DNA from: SHLQ01 sp964610745
GTDB lineage: Bacteria > Actinomycetota > Acidimicrobiia > Acidimicrobiales > SHLQ01
NCBI GenBank assembly: GCA_964610745.1
Contig: CAZSYL010000002.1
Location: 51,626-115,625, forward strand
Length of the DNA: 64,000 nucleotides
Reading direction: 5' to 3'
Position 1 is the stretch's first letter, and the number at the start of each line of letters is the position of its first letter. Made by a program: the position numbers and the translations under genes. Below, piece after piece: positions 51,350 to 60,959 of this stretch. The notes beneath the pieces are model-generated. The model was not told the origin of the DNA, ran no database searches, and was given only the letters and a program-made list of their open reading frames with translations.

Positions 51350-52300
51350 TCAGCTTCCTCCTTCGGTCGGCTTCTCACCCGAGACGCTATACGGATCGTC
51401 TGGGACCTCGCCAGAAAACGCGTCCGGCGGCAACCCGCCGGGATTGTTCAGGTTCGGAGTTTGCAATACGGGTTGCACCCACGCTCCTGCATCCCCGTTC
51501 TCCCACGCATCGTGAATCCACGTGTGCCCTTCGTCGAAGCACGGTGGTGTCGAACGTTCCTTGTCGACGAGTTCGCCCGCGAGATAGTTGAGGAAAAACA
51601 TGTTCCCACTCGGACACGCCACGCTCGAGTGAAATCCTTTCGGCACGAGCACGGTGTCTCCGTCGTGACTGACGACGGTCTCGTCAAAGCCGTCTTCGGG
51701 CGCCCAGTTGCGATGCATCACGAATCCGTTCGATGGGTCGAAACGGAAGTAGTAGGTCTCCTCGAGGTACGGCGCACCATCGACACCATCGTGGCGGTGC
51801 GGCGCCCAACCCGACCACATTCCGCGAGGCACATAGACCTCGTACAGGATGAGCCGCTCGGCATCGACCGGCGGAGCCAGCACATGGTTGACCTGGCGTT
51901 GGGAGGCACCGCCTCCGCGCACCTCGCTCTTCATCTGTTCGGGCGTGATCAGGCGTGTCGGGTACAAGCCCTCAGCTGGCGCTGAGCCAATCGAGAACTC
52001 AAACCCGTCATCGCCAGCGATCACCTCGATGCTGTCTCCAGGCGTTACGTAGACGATCGAGGGCATCTCGGTGAAGACGCTCCCGCGAGCGAGAGCGAAC
52101 CGTTCGCCCCCGGCGACGACGACACCCCCACCCGAGAGAGGAACGATCGCCGTTTCCTGATCAGCGCGGATATCGGTGTGGGTCTCGTTGGCCGGCAAAC
52201 CGATAACACTGAAGCTCAGAAACCGCCATCCGGCCGACTCGGGTGTGACATCGAGACGGACGCCGTCTCCACCGCTGTTCTTGACGAGTGAATTGCTCAT
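51350..52300 (-). CDS. iolB: 5-deoxy-glucuronate isomerase
   Basis: 316 residues of the IolB cupin family, converting 5-deoxy-D-glucuronate to 5-dehydro-2-deoxy-D-gluconate in inositol breakdown. Diagnostic segments are PHRHDGVDGAPYLEETYYFR (metal His and Glu) near residue 185, FVMHRNWAPEDGFDETVVSH and DTVLVPKGFHSSVACPSGN. Length is a little above the usual 270. ATG 52300 is chosen because GGGAGAA precedes it; the stop overlaps nothing and the next gene starts one base on. It overlaps the upstream SDR by four bases. Confidence 0.95.
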   Translation of the reverse strand: MSNSLVKNSGGDGVRLDVTPESAGWRFLSFSVIGLPANETHTDIRADQETAIVPLSGGGVVVAGGERFALARGSVFTEMPSIVYVTPGDSIEVIAGDDGFEFSIGSAPAEGLYPTRLITPEQMKSEVRGGGASQRQVNHVLAPPVDAERLILYEVYVPRGMWSGWAPHRHDGVDGAPYLEETYYFRFDPSNGFVMHRNWAPEDGFDETVVSHDGDTVLVPKGFHSSVACPSGNMFFLNYLAGELVDKERSTPPCFDEGHTWIHDAWENGDAGAWVQPVLQTPNLNNPGGLPPDAFSGEVPDDPYSVSGEKPTEGGS

Positions 52301-53160
52301 GAGTTCTCCCACGGGAAGGTTCGGGGTACGGCTTCGAACGGTGCTGCCGGACCCTGCCCGGGCATCGTTTGGTCAAAATCGATCGAGGCGCCGGACATCA
52401 TTCCGGACTCACCACTCAGCATGAAGCAGATCCCTCGTGCCACTTCCTGAGGTTTCAGAATTCGCTTGAAGGCCTGCTGCGCTTCGGCTTGTTCGAGCCA
52501 GTCGTCGGGAGCGTCGTGGAACTTCTTCTGCACGGCGTCTTCGGCCGGTGTATCCATCCAACCGGGGTTGATCAGGTTGACCCGAATCTGCTCCATCCGA
52601 AGTGAGTAGGCCGCGTGTCGAACCATTGCTTCGAGGCCGTGTTTGGACACGATGTAGGGAAACAGTTCGCCAATGGCTCCGTGATGGGCAATGCTGCCGA
52701 CGAGGGCGATCGAGCCGTGCACCTCGTCGCGAGCCATCAGGTTGGCCATCGCGCCGATAAGCAGACCGTTCGCCTTTACGTTGATCGACAGCATCTCGTC
52801 CCACATGTCGCCGGTCGTATTCCATACCGATCCACGCCAGGTCGCTGCTGCGCACGAGGCGACCGAATGAACAGTGCCGTACCGCTCGTCGACCGCAGAC
52901 ACAATCGCTTCGACACCGGCGCTTGAGCCAATGTCCGAGGACAGAAACGACACGCTGCAGCCGTCACCGTCGAGGTCCGCCGCCGCGGCATCACCTTTCG
53001 CTTGATCTCGACCGACAAGCAAAATGTTCTCTGCGCCGCGCGCTTTCATGAGGTTGGCCACGGCGTTGCCAAGCCCTTGGGAACCTCCGGTGACCACGCA
53101 CGTCTGCCCGGCGAAGGATCCATGTCGATACGGCTCCTCGACACGCAGTTCTTGGCTCAT
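52297..53160 (-). CDS. Short-chain dehydrogenase
   Basis: 287 residues. NAD motif TCVVTGGSQGLGNAVANLMK near residue 20, VASCAAATWRGSVWNTTGDM, catalytic Ser in ALVGSIAHHGAIGEL, and YIVSKHGLEAMVRHAAYSLR with Tyr/Lys. The substrate is unknown; context suggests a keto-inositol or another inositol-derived polyol. ATG at 53160 shares one base with the iolG stop (TGATG), with GAGGTG five bases before it. Confidence 0.87.
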   Translation of the reverse strand: MSQELRVEEPYRHGSFAGQTCVVTGGSQGLGNAVANLMKARGAENILLVGRDQAKGDAAAADLDGDGCSVSFLSSDIGSSAGVEAIVSAVDERYGTVHSVASCAAATWRGSVWNTTGDMWDEMLSINVKANGLLIGAMANLMARDEVHGSIALVGSIAHHGAIGELFPYIVSKHGLEAMVRHAAYSLRMEQIRVNLINPGWMDTPAEDAVQKKFHDAPDDWLEQAEAQQAFKRILKPQEVARGICFMLSGESGMMSGASIDFDQTMPGQGPAAPFEAVPRTFPWENS

Positions 53161-54158
53161 CAGTTCACCTCGGCAGTTTTGACTGGACGACCCTCGGCGT
53201 GCGACATCCCCGCTGCGATGCCAGCGACGAGCGGCGCTCGACCATCGCGGATGGTGATCGGCATCGACCCGGACTCGAGTCCATCGCGAAATGCTTTCCA
53301 CCCAGCGAGATAGCTCGGGATGTAACGCTCCAGGAAGAAGTACGGGATCGGGGAAAGCTGCGTACCGGAAGGGCTGTGTAGCTCAGCGGTATGGCTTCTT
53401 GGGTTCTCCGACACAGCCATTCCCGCTGACCCGAAGGCTTCGACGCGCTGGTCATAGCCATACACGGCCTGACGACTGTTATCGATCGTGGTGATGCAGC
53501 CGTTCTCGTGTGTCAGCACGATAATCGCGGTGTCGACATCGCCAGCCTCCCCGATCGCGGGGTCGATTCGCACAGCAGCTTGCGTGTAGACCTCGATGAT
53601 CTCGCTGCCGGTGACGAACCTCGCCATGTCGAAGTCATGAATCGTCATGTCGACGAACATGCCGCCGGATACCTTGACGTACTCGATCGGTGGGGGCTCA
53701 GGATCGCGACTGGTGATCTTCAACAGGTGCAGATCACCGAGCGCTCCGCTGGCCGCAGCTTCCTGGACGGCGGCGTGCGCGGCGTCAAAGCGACGATTGA
53801 AACCAATGTGGATTGGCACGCCCGCGGCCTCGACGGCCACAACAGCGCGGTCGATCTCTGCGAGGTTGAGCGATACCGGCTTCTCGAGGAAGATCGCCTT
53901 GCCGGCCTCGGCAGCAGCGATCACAAGGTCGACATGGGTGTCGGTGCTGGTACAGATCGCAACCGCCTCGACGTCCGACGACATGACTTCTTCGACGCTC
54001 CCGGCGGACTCAACGCGAAGTTCGTTCGCAACGGCCTCTGCACCCTCGGTGTGAATGTCGTAAACCGCCTCGAGCTCGAGTCCAGGGACCTGTCGGTCGA
54101 TGAGCTCTGCGTGCATTCTGCCAATACGCCCGGTCCCGAGCACCGCAATGGAAACCAC
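53160..54158 (-). CDS. iolG: Inositol 2-dehydrogenase
   Basis: 332-residue Gfo/Idh/MocA oxidoreductase that oxidises myo-inositol to scyllo-inosose with NAD+. NAD motif SIAVLGTGRIGRMHAELIDR, then GKAIFLEKPVSLNLAEIDR with the catalytic EKP, IHIGFNRRFDAAHAAVQEAA, GGMFVDMTIHDFDMARFVTG with catalytic Asp and His, and EVYTQAAVRIDPAIGEAGDV. This matches classical IolG closely in length and motifs. Starts with GTG preceded by AGGAGG five bases upstream. Flanked by SDR-type genes in the operon. Confidence 0.92.
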   Translation of the reverse strand: MVSIAVLGTGRIGRMHAELIDRQVPGLELEAVYDIHTEGAEAVANELRVESAGSVEEVMSSDVEAVAICTSTDTHVDLVIAAAEAGKAIFLEKPVSLNLAEIDRAVVAVEAAGVPIHIGFNRRFDAAHAAVQEAAASGALGDLHLLKITSRDPEPPPIEYVKVSGGMFVDMTIHDFDMARFVTGSEIIEVYTQAAVRIDPAIGEAGDVDTAIIVLTHENGCITTIDNSRQAVYGYDQRVEAFGSAGMAVSENPRSHTAELHSPSGTQLSPIPYFFLERYIPSYLAGWKAFRDGLESGSMPITIRDGRAPLVAGIAAGMSHAEGRPVKTAEVN

Positions 54159-55102
54159 TATTCCTCCTGTTGAGCAGAGAGGACCTGCTCCTTGAAACGT
54201 TCTAACAATGTCCGTGCTGGTGTCGCCGAGCGACCGAGAACGCGATCGGTGCGCGGTGTCGTGAGCGAGCTGTCGTGCGGTATCGGCGCTGCCATGAGCG
54301 ACTCGGGATCGGGCGGTCCGTAGCGAAGCAGTCCTGGGTCGAGGTCGAACACATCACACGTCAACTCGGCGAGCTCGCGACGGGTCACCGAGTCAGCACC
54401 GGAACAGTGAAACACACCATCGGCTCGTTCTTCGCCGATGCGCAGCATGATCTCTCCGCACTCGAGCGCGAGCGACGGGGTTGCTCGCATGTTGATCTCT
54501 GGATCTTCCCAGACGGTGAAGGTCTTGCCCTCCGACAGCGCATCGACGATCGACGCGGCGAAGTAGCCGTAACCACGGTCCTGGGCACGGGGTGATTGCG
54601 GTCGGGCGAGGTGCAATCCATTCACACCGCTGACCCGAGCGACCGCTCCCCCGCGTTCGAGCGAAACCATCTCCGAGGCCAGCTTGAGCGAACCGTACAG
54701 ATTGATGGGGTTTGGTGGGGTCTCCTCGTGTGCACCGCCTTGGGTTCCGTCGTACACCCAGTCGGTCGACACCAGCACGTAGGTTGCATCCGAGGATGCT
54801 GCACCCTCCTGGGTGAATCGTGTTGCGTGAACATACGAAGCCCACGCCGCCTCCCGGTCGGCGTACATCTGGTGCCAGTCGTTCATGATCGCGCAGTGAA
54901 TGACGAGGTCTGGTTCGAAAGGATCGATGCTCGCTCGTACCTGCGCTTCATTGGTCATATCGACCGACTCGACCGCGTACGGCGCACCAACGGGCGGTCG
55001 CCACGTGTTGGCGGTCGTGAGGACCTCGTGACCACCATCGATCGCTGCCTGGACGATGTTCGACCCGACGAATCCCCCTCCTCCACTTATCCATACGCGC
55101 AC
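54158..55102 (-). CDS. RmlD-like NAD(P)-dependent sugar reductase
   Basis: 314 residues of the extended SDR family related to dTDP-4-dehydrorhamnose reductase. Gly-rich NAD(P) motif VWISGGGGFVGSNIVQAAID, STDWVYDGTQGGAHEETPPN, and INLYGSLKLASEMV with the Tyr/Lys. GTG at 55102 has GGAGA 8 bases upstream. RmlD normally reduces a nucleotide sugar; inside an inositol operon it is unexpected and might reduce an inosose or sugar-like intermediate. Stop overlaps the iolG start by one base. Confidence 0.82.
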   Translation of the reverse strand: MRVWISGGGGFVGSNIVQAAIDGGHEVLTTANTWRPPVGAPYAVESVDMTNEAQVRASIDPFEPDLVIHCAIMNDWHQMYADREAAWASYVHATRFTQEGAASSDATYVLVSTDWVYDGTQGGAHEETPPNPINLYGSLKLASEMVSLERGGAVARVSGVNGLHLARPQSPRAQDRGYGYFAASIVDALSEGKTFTVWEDPEINMRATPSLALECGEIMLRIGEERADGVFHCSGADSVTRRELAELTCDVFDLDPGLLRYGPPDPESLMAAPIPHDSSLTTPRTDRVLGRSATPARTLLERFKEQVLSAQQEE

Positions 55103-55151
55103 TATTGCATCTCCGTTCGAACCATCACCTGTAGATCTGGGCAGGCCAGCA

Positions 55152-57008
55152 TTAGATCCGCTGGTCTTTCTTGCCTTCATCAATACGCGCACGAGCCTCG
55201 AGGACCGAGTCGAGCTCACTAACTTCGGGAACGCCGACTTCCCAGTACGAGCCGCCTTCGGTCCAGCTGTAGGCATCGGTCACGAGCGAGATCACATAGG
55301 TGCGATCAGCAGCTCGTGCACGGCCGAACGCCACTTCGAGCTCGTCGATCGTCTCAACGGTTTCGCTGAGTGCGCCCATTGCTTCGGCGTGTTTGGCGAA
55401 GTCGACGGCAACAGGGTTGACCACCGTTGGATTGTCCTTGATCAGGTTATTGTATGGCTCACCGCCCATGCCGGTCTGCAACCGGTTGATCACCGCGAAT
55501 CCGCCGTTATCGCAGACGATGACGATCATCTTGTGGCCGTGCAACACCGAGCTGTAGATGTCGGAGTTGAGCATCATGTAGGAGCCATCGCCACAGAACA
55601 CCACGACGTCCTTGTCGGGCATCGCCATCGCTGCACCCCAGCCACCGCTGGTTTCGTAACCCATGCAGCTGTAGCCGTACTCACAATCGAAGCTGTTGAG
55701 CTGTTTGGCTCGCCAACCGTTGTTCACCTCACCTGGAAATCCACCGGCCGCGGCGAGCGCGAACGTCTTCTCGTCGGCCAGGCGATCGATTGCCCCGACG
55801 ACCTGAGCGTAGGTCGGCAAGCCACTGTCACTGGTTGCCTCCTTGGCGGCGATCTTGTCGATGTAGGCGTTGTGTTGAGCAACTTCGGTGGCCATGGTCG
55901 TCGACCAGTCATCGCCGGCTCGGTAGTCGCCGAGACCAGAGCCGAGCTCGGCGAGGGTCGCCTTCGCGTCCCCGACGAGCGGAACCGACTGGCGTTTGGT
56001 CGCATCGAATCGCGCGGTGTTGAGCGCAATGATCTTCACATTTTCATTCTTGAACACGGTCCACGAACCGGTAGTGAAATCCAGCAGGCGCGTGCCCACT
56101 GCGAGGACCACATCAGCTTCGCCGGCAAGGGCGTTCGCCGAAGTCCCACCGGTCACCCCGATTGGGCCACCGTACATTTCGTGGTCCCATTCGAGGCTCG
56201 CTTTTCCCGCGACCGTTTCGACGACGGGGATGTTGTGCGCGGTCGCAAAGGCTGCGAGCTCGGGTTCGGCAAGGCTGTAGTGCACGCCGCCGCCCGCAAC
56301 GATCAAGGGTTTCTCTGCCGAGCGCAACAGCGTGATGGCTTCGTCGAGCTGTCTCGCATCGGGGCGTGGACGCGAAATGTCATGCACGGTCTCGATGAAG
56401 AACGATTCGGGGAAGTCCCACGCTTCGGCCGCGATGTCCTGAGGCAGACCGATAAAGGCCGGACCACAATCCGCTGGATCGAGCATCGTGTGGACTGCGT
56501 GTGGCAGTGAGCTGGTCAGCTGCTCGGGACGCACGATCCGATCCCAGTAGCGGCTCACAGCGCGGAAGCTGTCGTTGACGGTCTGGGTCGGATCGTTGAA
56601 ATGCTCGACCTGTTGTAGGACCGGGTCGGGAAGACGGCTCGTAAAGGTATCGCCCGAGATAAGCAACAGCGGCAGCCTGTTGCTGTGTGCAACACCAGCA
56701 GCGGTCACCATGTTCGTTGCGCCGGGTCCGACCGAACTGGTGGCGATCATGATCTGGCGACGACGCTTCGCCTTTGCATACGCGACCCCGGCCAGGGCCA
56801 TGCCCTCTTCCGCCTGCCCGCGATAGGTGGGCAGCGCCTCCTTGTCGCGCTCCAGAAAGTGACCGAGCGAAGTCACGTTTCCGTGTCCAAAGATTCCGTA
56901 TACACCACCGAACAGCGGCGCGACCGAGCCGTCGTTCTGCACCGACTTTTGCGCGACCAGATACTTGACCATGGCCTCCGCCGTGGTCATTTGAATTGTT
57001 CTAGCCAT
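55152..57008 (-). CDS. iolD: 3D-(3,5/4)-trihydroxycyclohexane-1,2-dione acylhydrolase
   Basis: 618-residue ThDP enzyme that opens the diketo-inositol ring to 5-deoxyglucuronate. ThDP-binding Glu region FLERDKEALPTYRGQAEEGM near residue 65, PVVETVAGKASLEWDHEMYG in the middle domain, and the C-terminal ThDP motif VFCGDGSYMMLNSDIYSSVL (GDGS...N) near residue 483. The length fits IolD. GGAGG lies eight bases before the ATG at 57008. It follows the Gfo/Idh gene with a two-base gap. Confidence 0.95.
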   Translation of the reverse strand: MARTIQMTTAEAMVKYLVAQKSVQNDGSVAPLFGGVYGIFGHGNVTSLGHFLERDKEALPTYRGQAEEGMALAGVAYAKAKRRRQIMIATSSVGPGATNMVTAAGVAHSNRLPLLLISGDTFTSRLPDPVLQQVEHFNDPTQTVNDSFRAVSRYWDRIVRPEQLTSSLPHAVHTMLDPADCGPAFIGLPQDIAAEAWDFPESFFIETVHDISRPRPDARQLDEAITLLRSAEKPLIVAGGGVHYSLAEPELAAFATAHNIPVVETVAGKASLEWDHEMYGGPIGVTGGTSANALAGEADVVLAVGTRLLDFTTGSWTVFKNENVKIIALNTARFDATKRQSVPLVGDAKATLAELGSGLGDYRAGDDWSTTMATEVAQHNAYIDKIAAKEATSDSGLPTYAQVVGAIDRLADEKTFALAAAGGFPGEVNNGWRAKQLNSFDCEYGYSCMGYETSGGWGAAMAMPDKDVVVFCGDGSYMMLNSDIYSSVLHGHKMIVIVCDNGGFAVINRLQTGMGGEPYNNLIKDNPTVVNPVAVDFAKHAEAMGALSETVETIDELEVAFGRARAADRTYVISLVTDAYSWTEGGSYWEVGVPEVSELDSVLEARARIDEGKKDQRI

Positions 57009-57010
57009 GT

Positions 57011-58183
57011 CTATGCCTCCGCCAGGTTGACGACGTCCTGCCACGTTCCAGTTTCGGTCGATTTGATCAGCGCAGCCTGCACGCTCACGTAGTCGACAGC
57101 TTCGGCAAAGCTCGCCGAGTGCTTCGTACCGGAAGCCACTGCCTTGAGGTACTCGTAGTCCTCAATCGTGACGAGGTCTTCGAACCCGATGCTGTTTGCA
57201 TCACCAGGCACAAAGTTGGCGTGGTACGGGTAGCGATCGCCGGCGCGCACGGTCGTGTACCCGCGCGCCTGGTCCTTGAGCAGAAAGAGCCCCATCTCGT
57301 TCATGGTCTCGAGGTTCCAGTTGGCTGCACCCTTGGTGCCATACACGTCGAACGCGTTCTGGCTTTCGGGACCGATGATCGAGCGGCTTGTCTCAAAGGT
57401 CCCGATCGCGCCGTTCTCGAATTCGCAGAATGCTCCGAAGTAGTCCTCGTTGGTGACCTCACCAGTTGGATCGCCCGGCTCACCTCGGTCGTAATGAGTG
57501 CCACCCTCTTTCGGGAGTGGGCGCTCGGTGATGAACGTCTTCTGCATGCCCATGACCCGTGTGATTGGTCCAACGAGCATGTGGGCAAGGTCCATGGAGT
57601 GCGACAAAATGTCCGTGCTCACGCCATAGCCCGACTGGTCGACCTTGAATCGCCAGCTGAGCAGTCCCATTGGGTCGGCACCGTACATCGAGAAGAAGCG
57701 GCCCCGGTAGTTGGTTATCTCACCCAGCTCGCCCTCGGCGATCAGGTCCTTCAGGTACTGGATCAGCGGTGTGAACCGATAGTTGTATCCAACGCCGGTG
57801 ATGACGCCCGCATCACGACTTGCCTTCTCCACTCGAACCGTCTGATCGGGGCGACCACCAACCGGCTTCTCGCAGAACACGTTCTTTCCGGCCTGAGCCG
57901 CTGCGACACAGATCTCCTCATGGAGCATGTTCGGCGCGGTGCAGGTGACGACGTCGATGTCATCGCGTTCCATGATCTCTCGCCAGTCCGGTACAGCCTC
58001 TTCGAAGCCAAAGTCATGAATGGCAGCGTCTCGACGTTCTTTACTCGTATCGGCACACATTGCGAGCACCGGGTCATACTCGCGATCGCTGAACAATTGA
58101 GGTATTCGGGCATAACTGCGACTGTGGGCCTGGCCCATCCAGCCGAGGCCAATGACAGCTATCCGGAGTGGTTGACGATCCAT
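57011..58183 (-). CDS. Gfo/Idh/MocA oxidoreductase, second inositol dehydrogenase
   Basis: 390 residues. NAD motif RIAVIGLGWMGQAHSRSYAR, EKP in AGKNVFCEKPVGGRPDQTVR, VITGVGYNYRFTPLIQYLKD, and the active-site SGYGVSTDILSHSMDLAHML with Asp and His. It is longer than IolG and likely uses a related inositol isomer (for example scyllo-inositol) or an inositol derivative. AAGGA precedes the ATG. Its family is clear, the substrate is inferred from the neighbours. Confidence 0.88.
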   Translation of the reverse strand: MDRQPLRIAVIGLGWMGQAHSRSYARIPQLFSDREYDPVLAMCADTSKERRDAAIHDFGFEEAVPDWREIMERDDIDVVTCTAPNMLHEEICVAAAQAGKNVFCEKPVGGRPDQTVRVEKASRDAGVITGVGYNYRFTPLIQYLKDLIAEGELGEITNYRGRFFSMYGADPMGLLSWRFKVDQSGYGVSTDILSHSMDLAHMLVGPITRVMGMQKTFITERPLPKEGGTHYDRGEPGDPTGEVTNEDYFGAFCEFENGAIGTFETSRSIIGPESQNAFDVYGTKGAANWNLETMNEMGLFLLKDQARGYTTVRAGDRYPYHANFVPGDANSIGFEDLVTIEDYEYLKAVASGTKHSASFAEAVDYVSVQAALIKSTETGTWQDVVNLAEA

Positions 58184-58201
58184 GACATTCCTTGGGGAGT
58201 C

Positions 58202-59173
58202 CTACTGCGCGAGCGCACAGTTGGGTTGGTTGAGAGCTTCGGGGTTCAGCAGGTGAGTGGGAATCTCACCGCGAAGAGCCATGGCCACCTGTTCAAAGGC
58301 CATGTCGTTCATTCGTTTCCGGCCAGCGACCGTGCTCGACGCAATGTGCGGCGTGACGATGACGTTGTCCATTCCGAGCAACGGGTGATCAGGGCTCAGC
58401 GGCTCCGGATCGGTGACGTCGAGTCCGGCGCCCAGGAGATGACCAGACTGCAACGCCGAAACCAGGTCATCGGTGTTGACGATCGGGCCGCGTGCAGTGT
58501 TCACAAGGACCGACCCCGGCTTCATTGCGTCGAAGGCCGACGCATCTATCAAGCCAATCGTTGACTTGGTCGCCGGAGCATGGATCGACAACACGTCCAA
58601 GCGCGAAAAGAGCTCGTCGAGTTCGACAACTTCGACACCAAGGCCGACCGCTGGATCTGATTCAGGGGTTGGCATCAAGGCTGGGTCGGCGACGATCACG
58701 TGCATCCCAATAGCGCGGGCCATTGTGGCGACCGCCTGGCCGATTCGCCCAAAACCGAGAAGGCCGAGGGTGCGACCATCGAGTTCCATCGAACGTTGTT
58801 GGGCAACATAATCACCAGCGCCGGCTCGCAGACGCGCGGCCGATTCGGTGAGCTGATGGCTCACCGCCAACATGAGCGCAACAGCGTGTTCGGCCGTCGA
58901 GGTAGTTGGACCTTCTGGCGTATTGGTCACGAGGATTCCGCGCTCGGTTGCGGCGTCCAGGTCGACAGCGTCGTAGCCGATGCCGATGCGCGCGATGATC
59001 TGTGCAGATGGCAACGCGTCGAGAACCGCCGCATCGTATGGCTCTCCGCTCGCGAAGATCACCTCTGCGTTGGCGCGCTGGTCGAGGCCCTGACCGCACA
59101 AGCTCAGGTCGAGATCGTTATGCGACGCGAGCAGATGTTCGGGGACCGCCTGTGGCCACCATGCGGAGGTCAT
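58202..59173 (-). CDS. D-2-hydroxyacid dehydrogenase
   Basis: 323 residues of the phosphoglycerate/2-hydroxyacid dehydrogenase family. ARIGIGYDAVDLDAATERGI (catalytic Arg region), NAD motif LGLLGFGRIGQAVATMARAI near residue 145, and HAPATKSTIGLIDASAF, MKPGSVLVNTARGPIVNTDD and a catalytic His in NVIVTPHIASSTVAGR. It does not belong to the classical iol pathway; it might act on a 2-hydroxy acid from sugar-acid breakdown. Stop overlaps the iolC start by four bases. Confidence 0.9.
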   Translation of the reverse strand: MTSAWWPQAVPEHLLASHNDLDLSLCGQGLDQRANAEVIFASGEPYDAAVLDALPSAQIIARIGIGYDAVDLDAATERGILVTNTPEGPTTSTAEHAVALMLAVSHQLTESAARLRAGAGDYVAQQRSMELDGRTLGLLGFGRIGQAVATMARAIGMHVIVADPALMPTPESDPAVGLGVEVVELDELFSRLDVLSIHAPATKSTIGLIDASAFDAMKPGSVLVNTARGPIVNTDDLVSALQSGHLLGAGLDVTDPEPLSPDHPLLGMDNVIVTPHIASSTVAGRKRMNDMAFEQVAMALRGEIPTHLLNPEALNQPNCALAQ

Positions 59174-60129
59174 GTCGAATCCCGTTCGGCGAGCAGCGAC
59201 GTGATGTCTTCGAGGGTGGGCATGTCGTCAGCACACATCAGGCGACTGGCAACAATTGCACCCGCAGCGTTGCCCCACTTGATGATGGTCTCGGGATCCC
59301 AGCCCGACAGCAGTCCATGGCAGAACGCACCCCCAAACGCGTCGCCGGCGCCGAGTCCGCTGACTGCCTCGACCATATACGGAGGCACCGATACACGTTC
59401 GCCGTCGGCGGTTGCGATCATGACCCCGTCGGCGCCGAGCTTCATCACCGCCATCTCGAGCCCTCTCTCCAGAAGCCTGTCAGCAGCGAGGTTGAGATCG
59501 CGTGTTCCGACGGCCACCTCGGCTTCGTCCTTGTTCCCGATGGCGATGGTGAACTTGTCGAGCATGGGCGCGATTGCTTCGGATGCCTGCTCAGGCGATT
59601 CCCAGAACATGGGACGCCAGTCCAGGTCGAGCACGGTGTGGCTGCGTCGCTTGCGGATGTCCAATAGATCGGAGACGACCTGGGCCGATCGTTCGTCGCT
59701 GAATCGCGACGCGGGCAGCCAAAAGATCGGAACGTCCTGTACGACGTCGAGATCGAGATCGCTCACTTCGATGTTCTGGTCTGGGGCGCGTGGCTCGCGG
59801 TAAAAGATGATCGAGGGATCCTCGGGCGGATCGAGCTCGGCGAACGCGAGGGGCGTTTGGAGCTCAGGGTCGGTTGCGATGAACCGGTTGTCGACATTAA
59901 AGGTGTGCTCCAGGGCATGACGGACATAGTCGCCGAACTGGTCATCGCCGACCTTGGTCGCCAATGCGACGCTCCGACCGAGGCGCGCAGCGGCAACCGC
60001 GACGTTCGTCGCGGTTCCACCGATCGACTTACGAAAAGTCGTGACGTTTCGCATCGGCTCGCCGATCTGCTCGGCGTAAAGGTCGACGCTAACGCGACCA
60101 AGCGTCAGGATTTCGAGGTCGGTCATCAT
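59170..60129 (-). CDS. iolC: 5-dehydro-2-deoxygluconokinase
   Basis: 319-residue PfkB kinase that phosphorylates 5-dehydro-2-deoxy-D-gluconate. Starts DLEILTLGRVSVDLYAEQIG, a run typical of IolC, then KSIGGTATNVAVAAARLG, VLDLDWRPMFWESPEQA and the catalytic GLGAGDAFGGAFCHGLLSGW with Asp. There is no fused DUF2090 aldolase domain. Met1 or Met2 (60126) could start; the AGGA site fits Met2 better. Confidence 0.94.
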   Translation of the reverse strand: MMTDLEILTLGRVSVDLYAEQIGEPMRNVTTFRKSIGGTATNVAVAAARLGRSVALATKVGDDQFGDYVRHALEHTFNVDNRFIATDPELQTPLAFAELDPPEDPSIIFYREPRAPDQNIEVSDLDLDVVQDVPIFWLPASRFSDERSAQVVSDLLDIRKRRSHTVLDLDWRPMFWESPEQASEAIAPMLDKFTIAIGNKDEAEVAVGTRDLNLAADRLLERGLEMAVMKLGADGVMIATADGERVSVPPYMVEAVSGLGAGDAFGGAFCHGLLSGWDPETIIKWGNAAGAIVASRLMCADDMPTLEDITSLLAERDST

Positions 60130-60147
60130 GTCCTACCGGAAGCGCGC

Positions 60148-60948
60148 CTAGCTCTTCTTCACGCCCGAGATTGCTTCTTCGAGCTCCTGCTGGAGCTCCT
60201 GAAGTTCGGCGCCGCCGGCCATGAGACCGGTCAGCTCCTGCTGGCTGATGTCTTCCTTGTCGTAGCTTCCAAGCGACTTGCCACGATTGAGGATGAGGAA
60301 ACGGTCGCCAACCGGGTAGGCGTGCGATGGATTGTGCGTGATGAAGATGACAGCAAGCCCCTGGTTGCGAGCTTCTACGATGCGTTTGAGCACCACGCCG
60401 GACTGCTTGACACCAAGAGCCGAGGTCGGCTCGTCGAGAATGAGAACTTTTGCGCCAAAGTAGCCAGCTCGTGCGATCGCCACAGACTGACGCTCGCCAC
60501 CGGACAAGGTGCCGACGGGTTGTTCCGTGTCGCGAATGTCGATGCCCATCTTGGCCATCTCGTCCTTTGCGATCTTCATCGCCTTCGGTTGATCGATCCA
60601 CTTGATTGGACCAATGCCCTTGGTCGGTTCAGCCCCGAGAAAGAAGTTTCGCCATACCGACATCAGCGGCACCATCGCCAGGTCCTGGTAGACCGTCGCG
60701 ATTCCACCGTTGAGCGCATCGCGAGGCGAGTTGAACATGACCTCCTCGCCGTTGAGGAAGATGGAACCTTCGGACTGCTGATGTACGCCCGCGAGGATCT
60801 TGATGAAGGTCGACTTGCCCGCGCCGTTGTCGCCAAGGACGCAGGTGACCTCACCAGCATTCACCTTCGTACTCACGCCTTCGAGAGCGATGATGTTTCC
60901 ATAGAACTTTGAGATGTCCTCAAGTTCGAGAAGAGCTCGTTCTGCCAT
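60148..60948 (-). CDS. Sugar ABC transporter ATP-binding protein, single-domain FrcA type
   Basis: 266 residues with one ATPase domain rather than the two of RbsA/MglA. Walker A CVLGDNGAGKSTFIKILAG near residue 36, signature LSGGERQSVAIARAGYFGAK, Walker B AKVLILDEPTSALGVKQSG and the FrcA-type end HAYPVGDRFLILNRGKSLGS. ATG 60948 is chosen because AGGAGGAG lies five bases before it. It lies 11 bases after the permease stop and powers inositol or sugar import together with that permease. Confidence 0.92.
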   Translation of the reverse strand: MAERALLELEDISKFYGNIIALEGVSTKVNAGEVTCVLGDNGAGKSTFIKILAGVHQQSEGSIFLNGEEVMFNSPRDALNGGIATVYQDLAMVPLMSVWRNFFLGAEPTKGIGPIKWIDQPKAMKIAKDEMAKMGIDIRDTEQPVGTLSGGERQSVAIARAGYFGAKVLILDEPTSALGVKQSGVVLKRIVEARNQGLAVIFITHNPSHAYPVGDRFLILNRGKSLGSYDKEDISQQELTGLMAGGAELQELQQELEEAISGVKKS

Positions 60949-60959
60949 GTGTCCTCCTC

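Noticed and set aside
55056..58564. Two plus-strand frames of about 480 codons opposite iolD and the Gfo/Idh gene
   Set aside because: Both overlap strongly supported minus-strand enzymes and look like codon-bias shadows.
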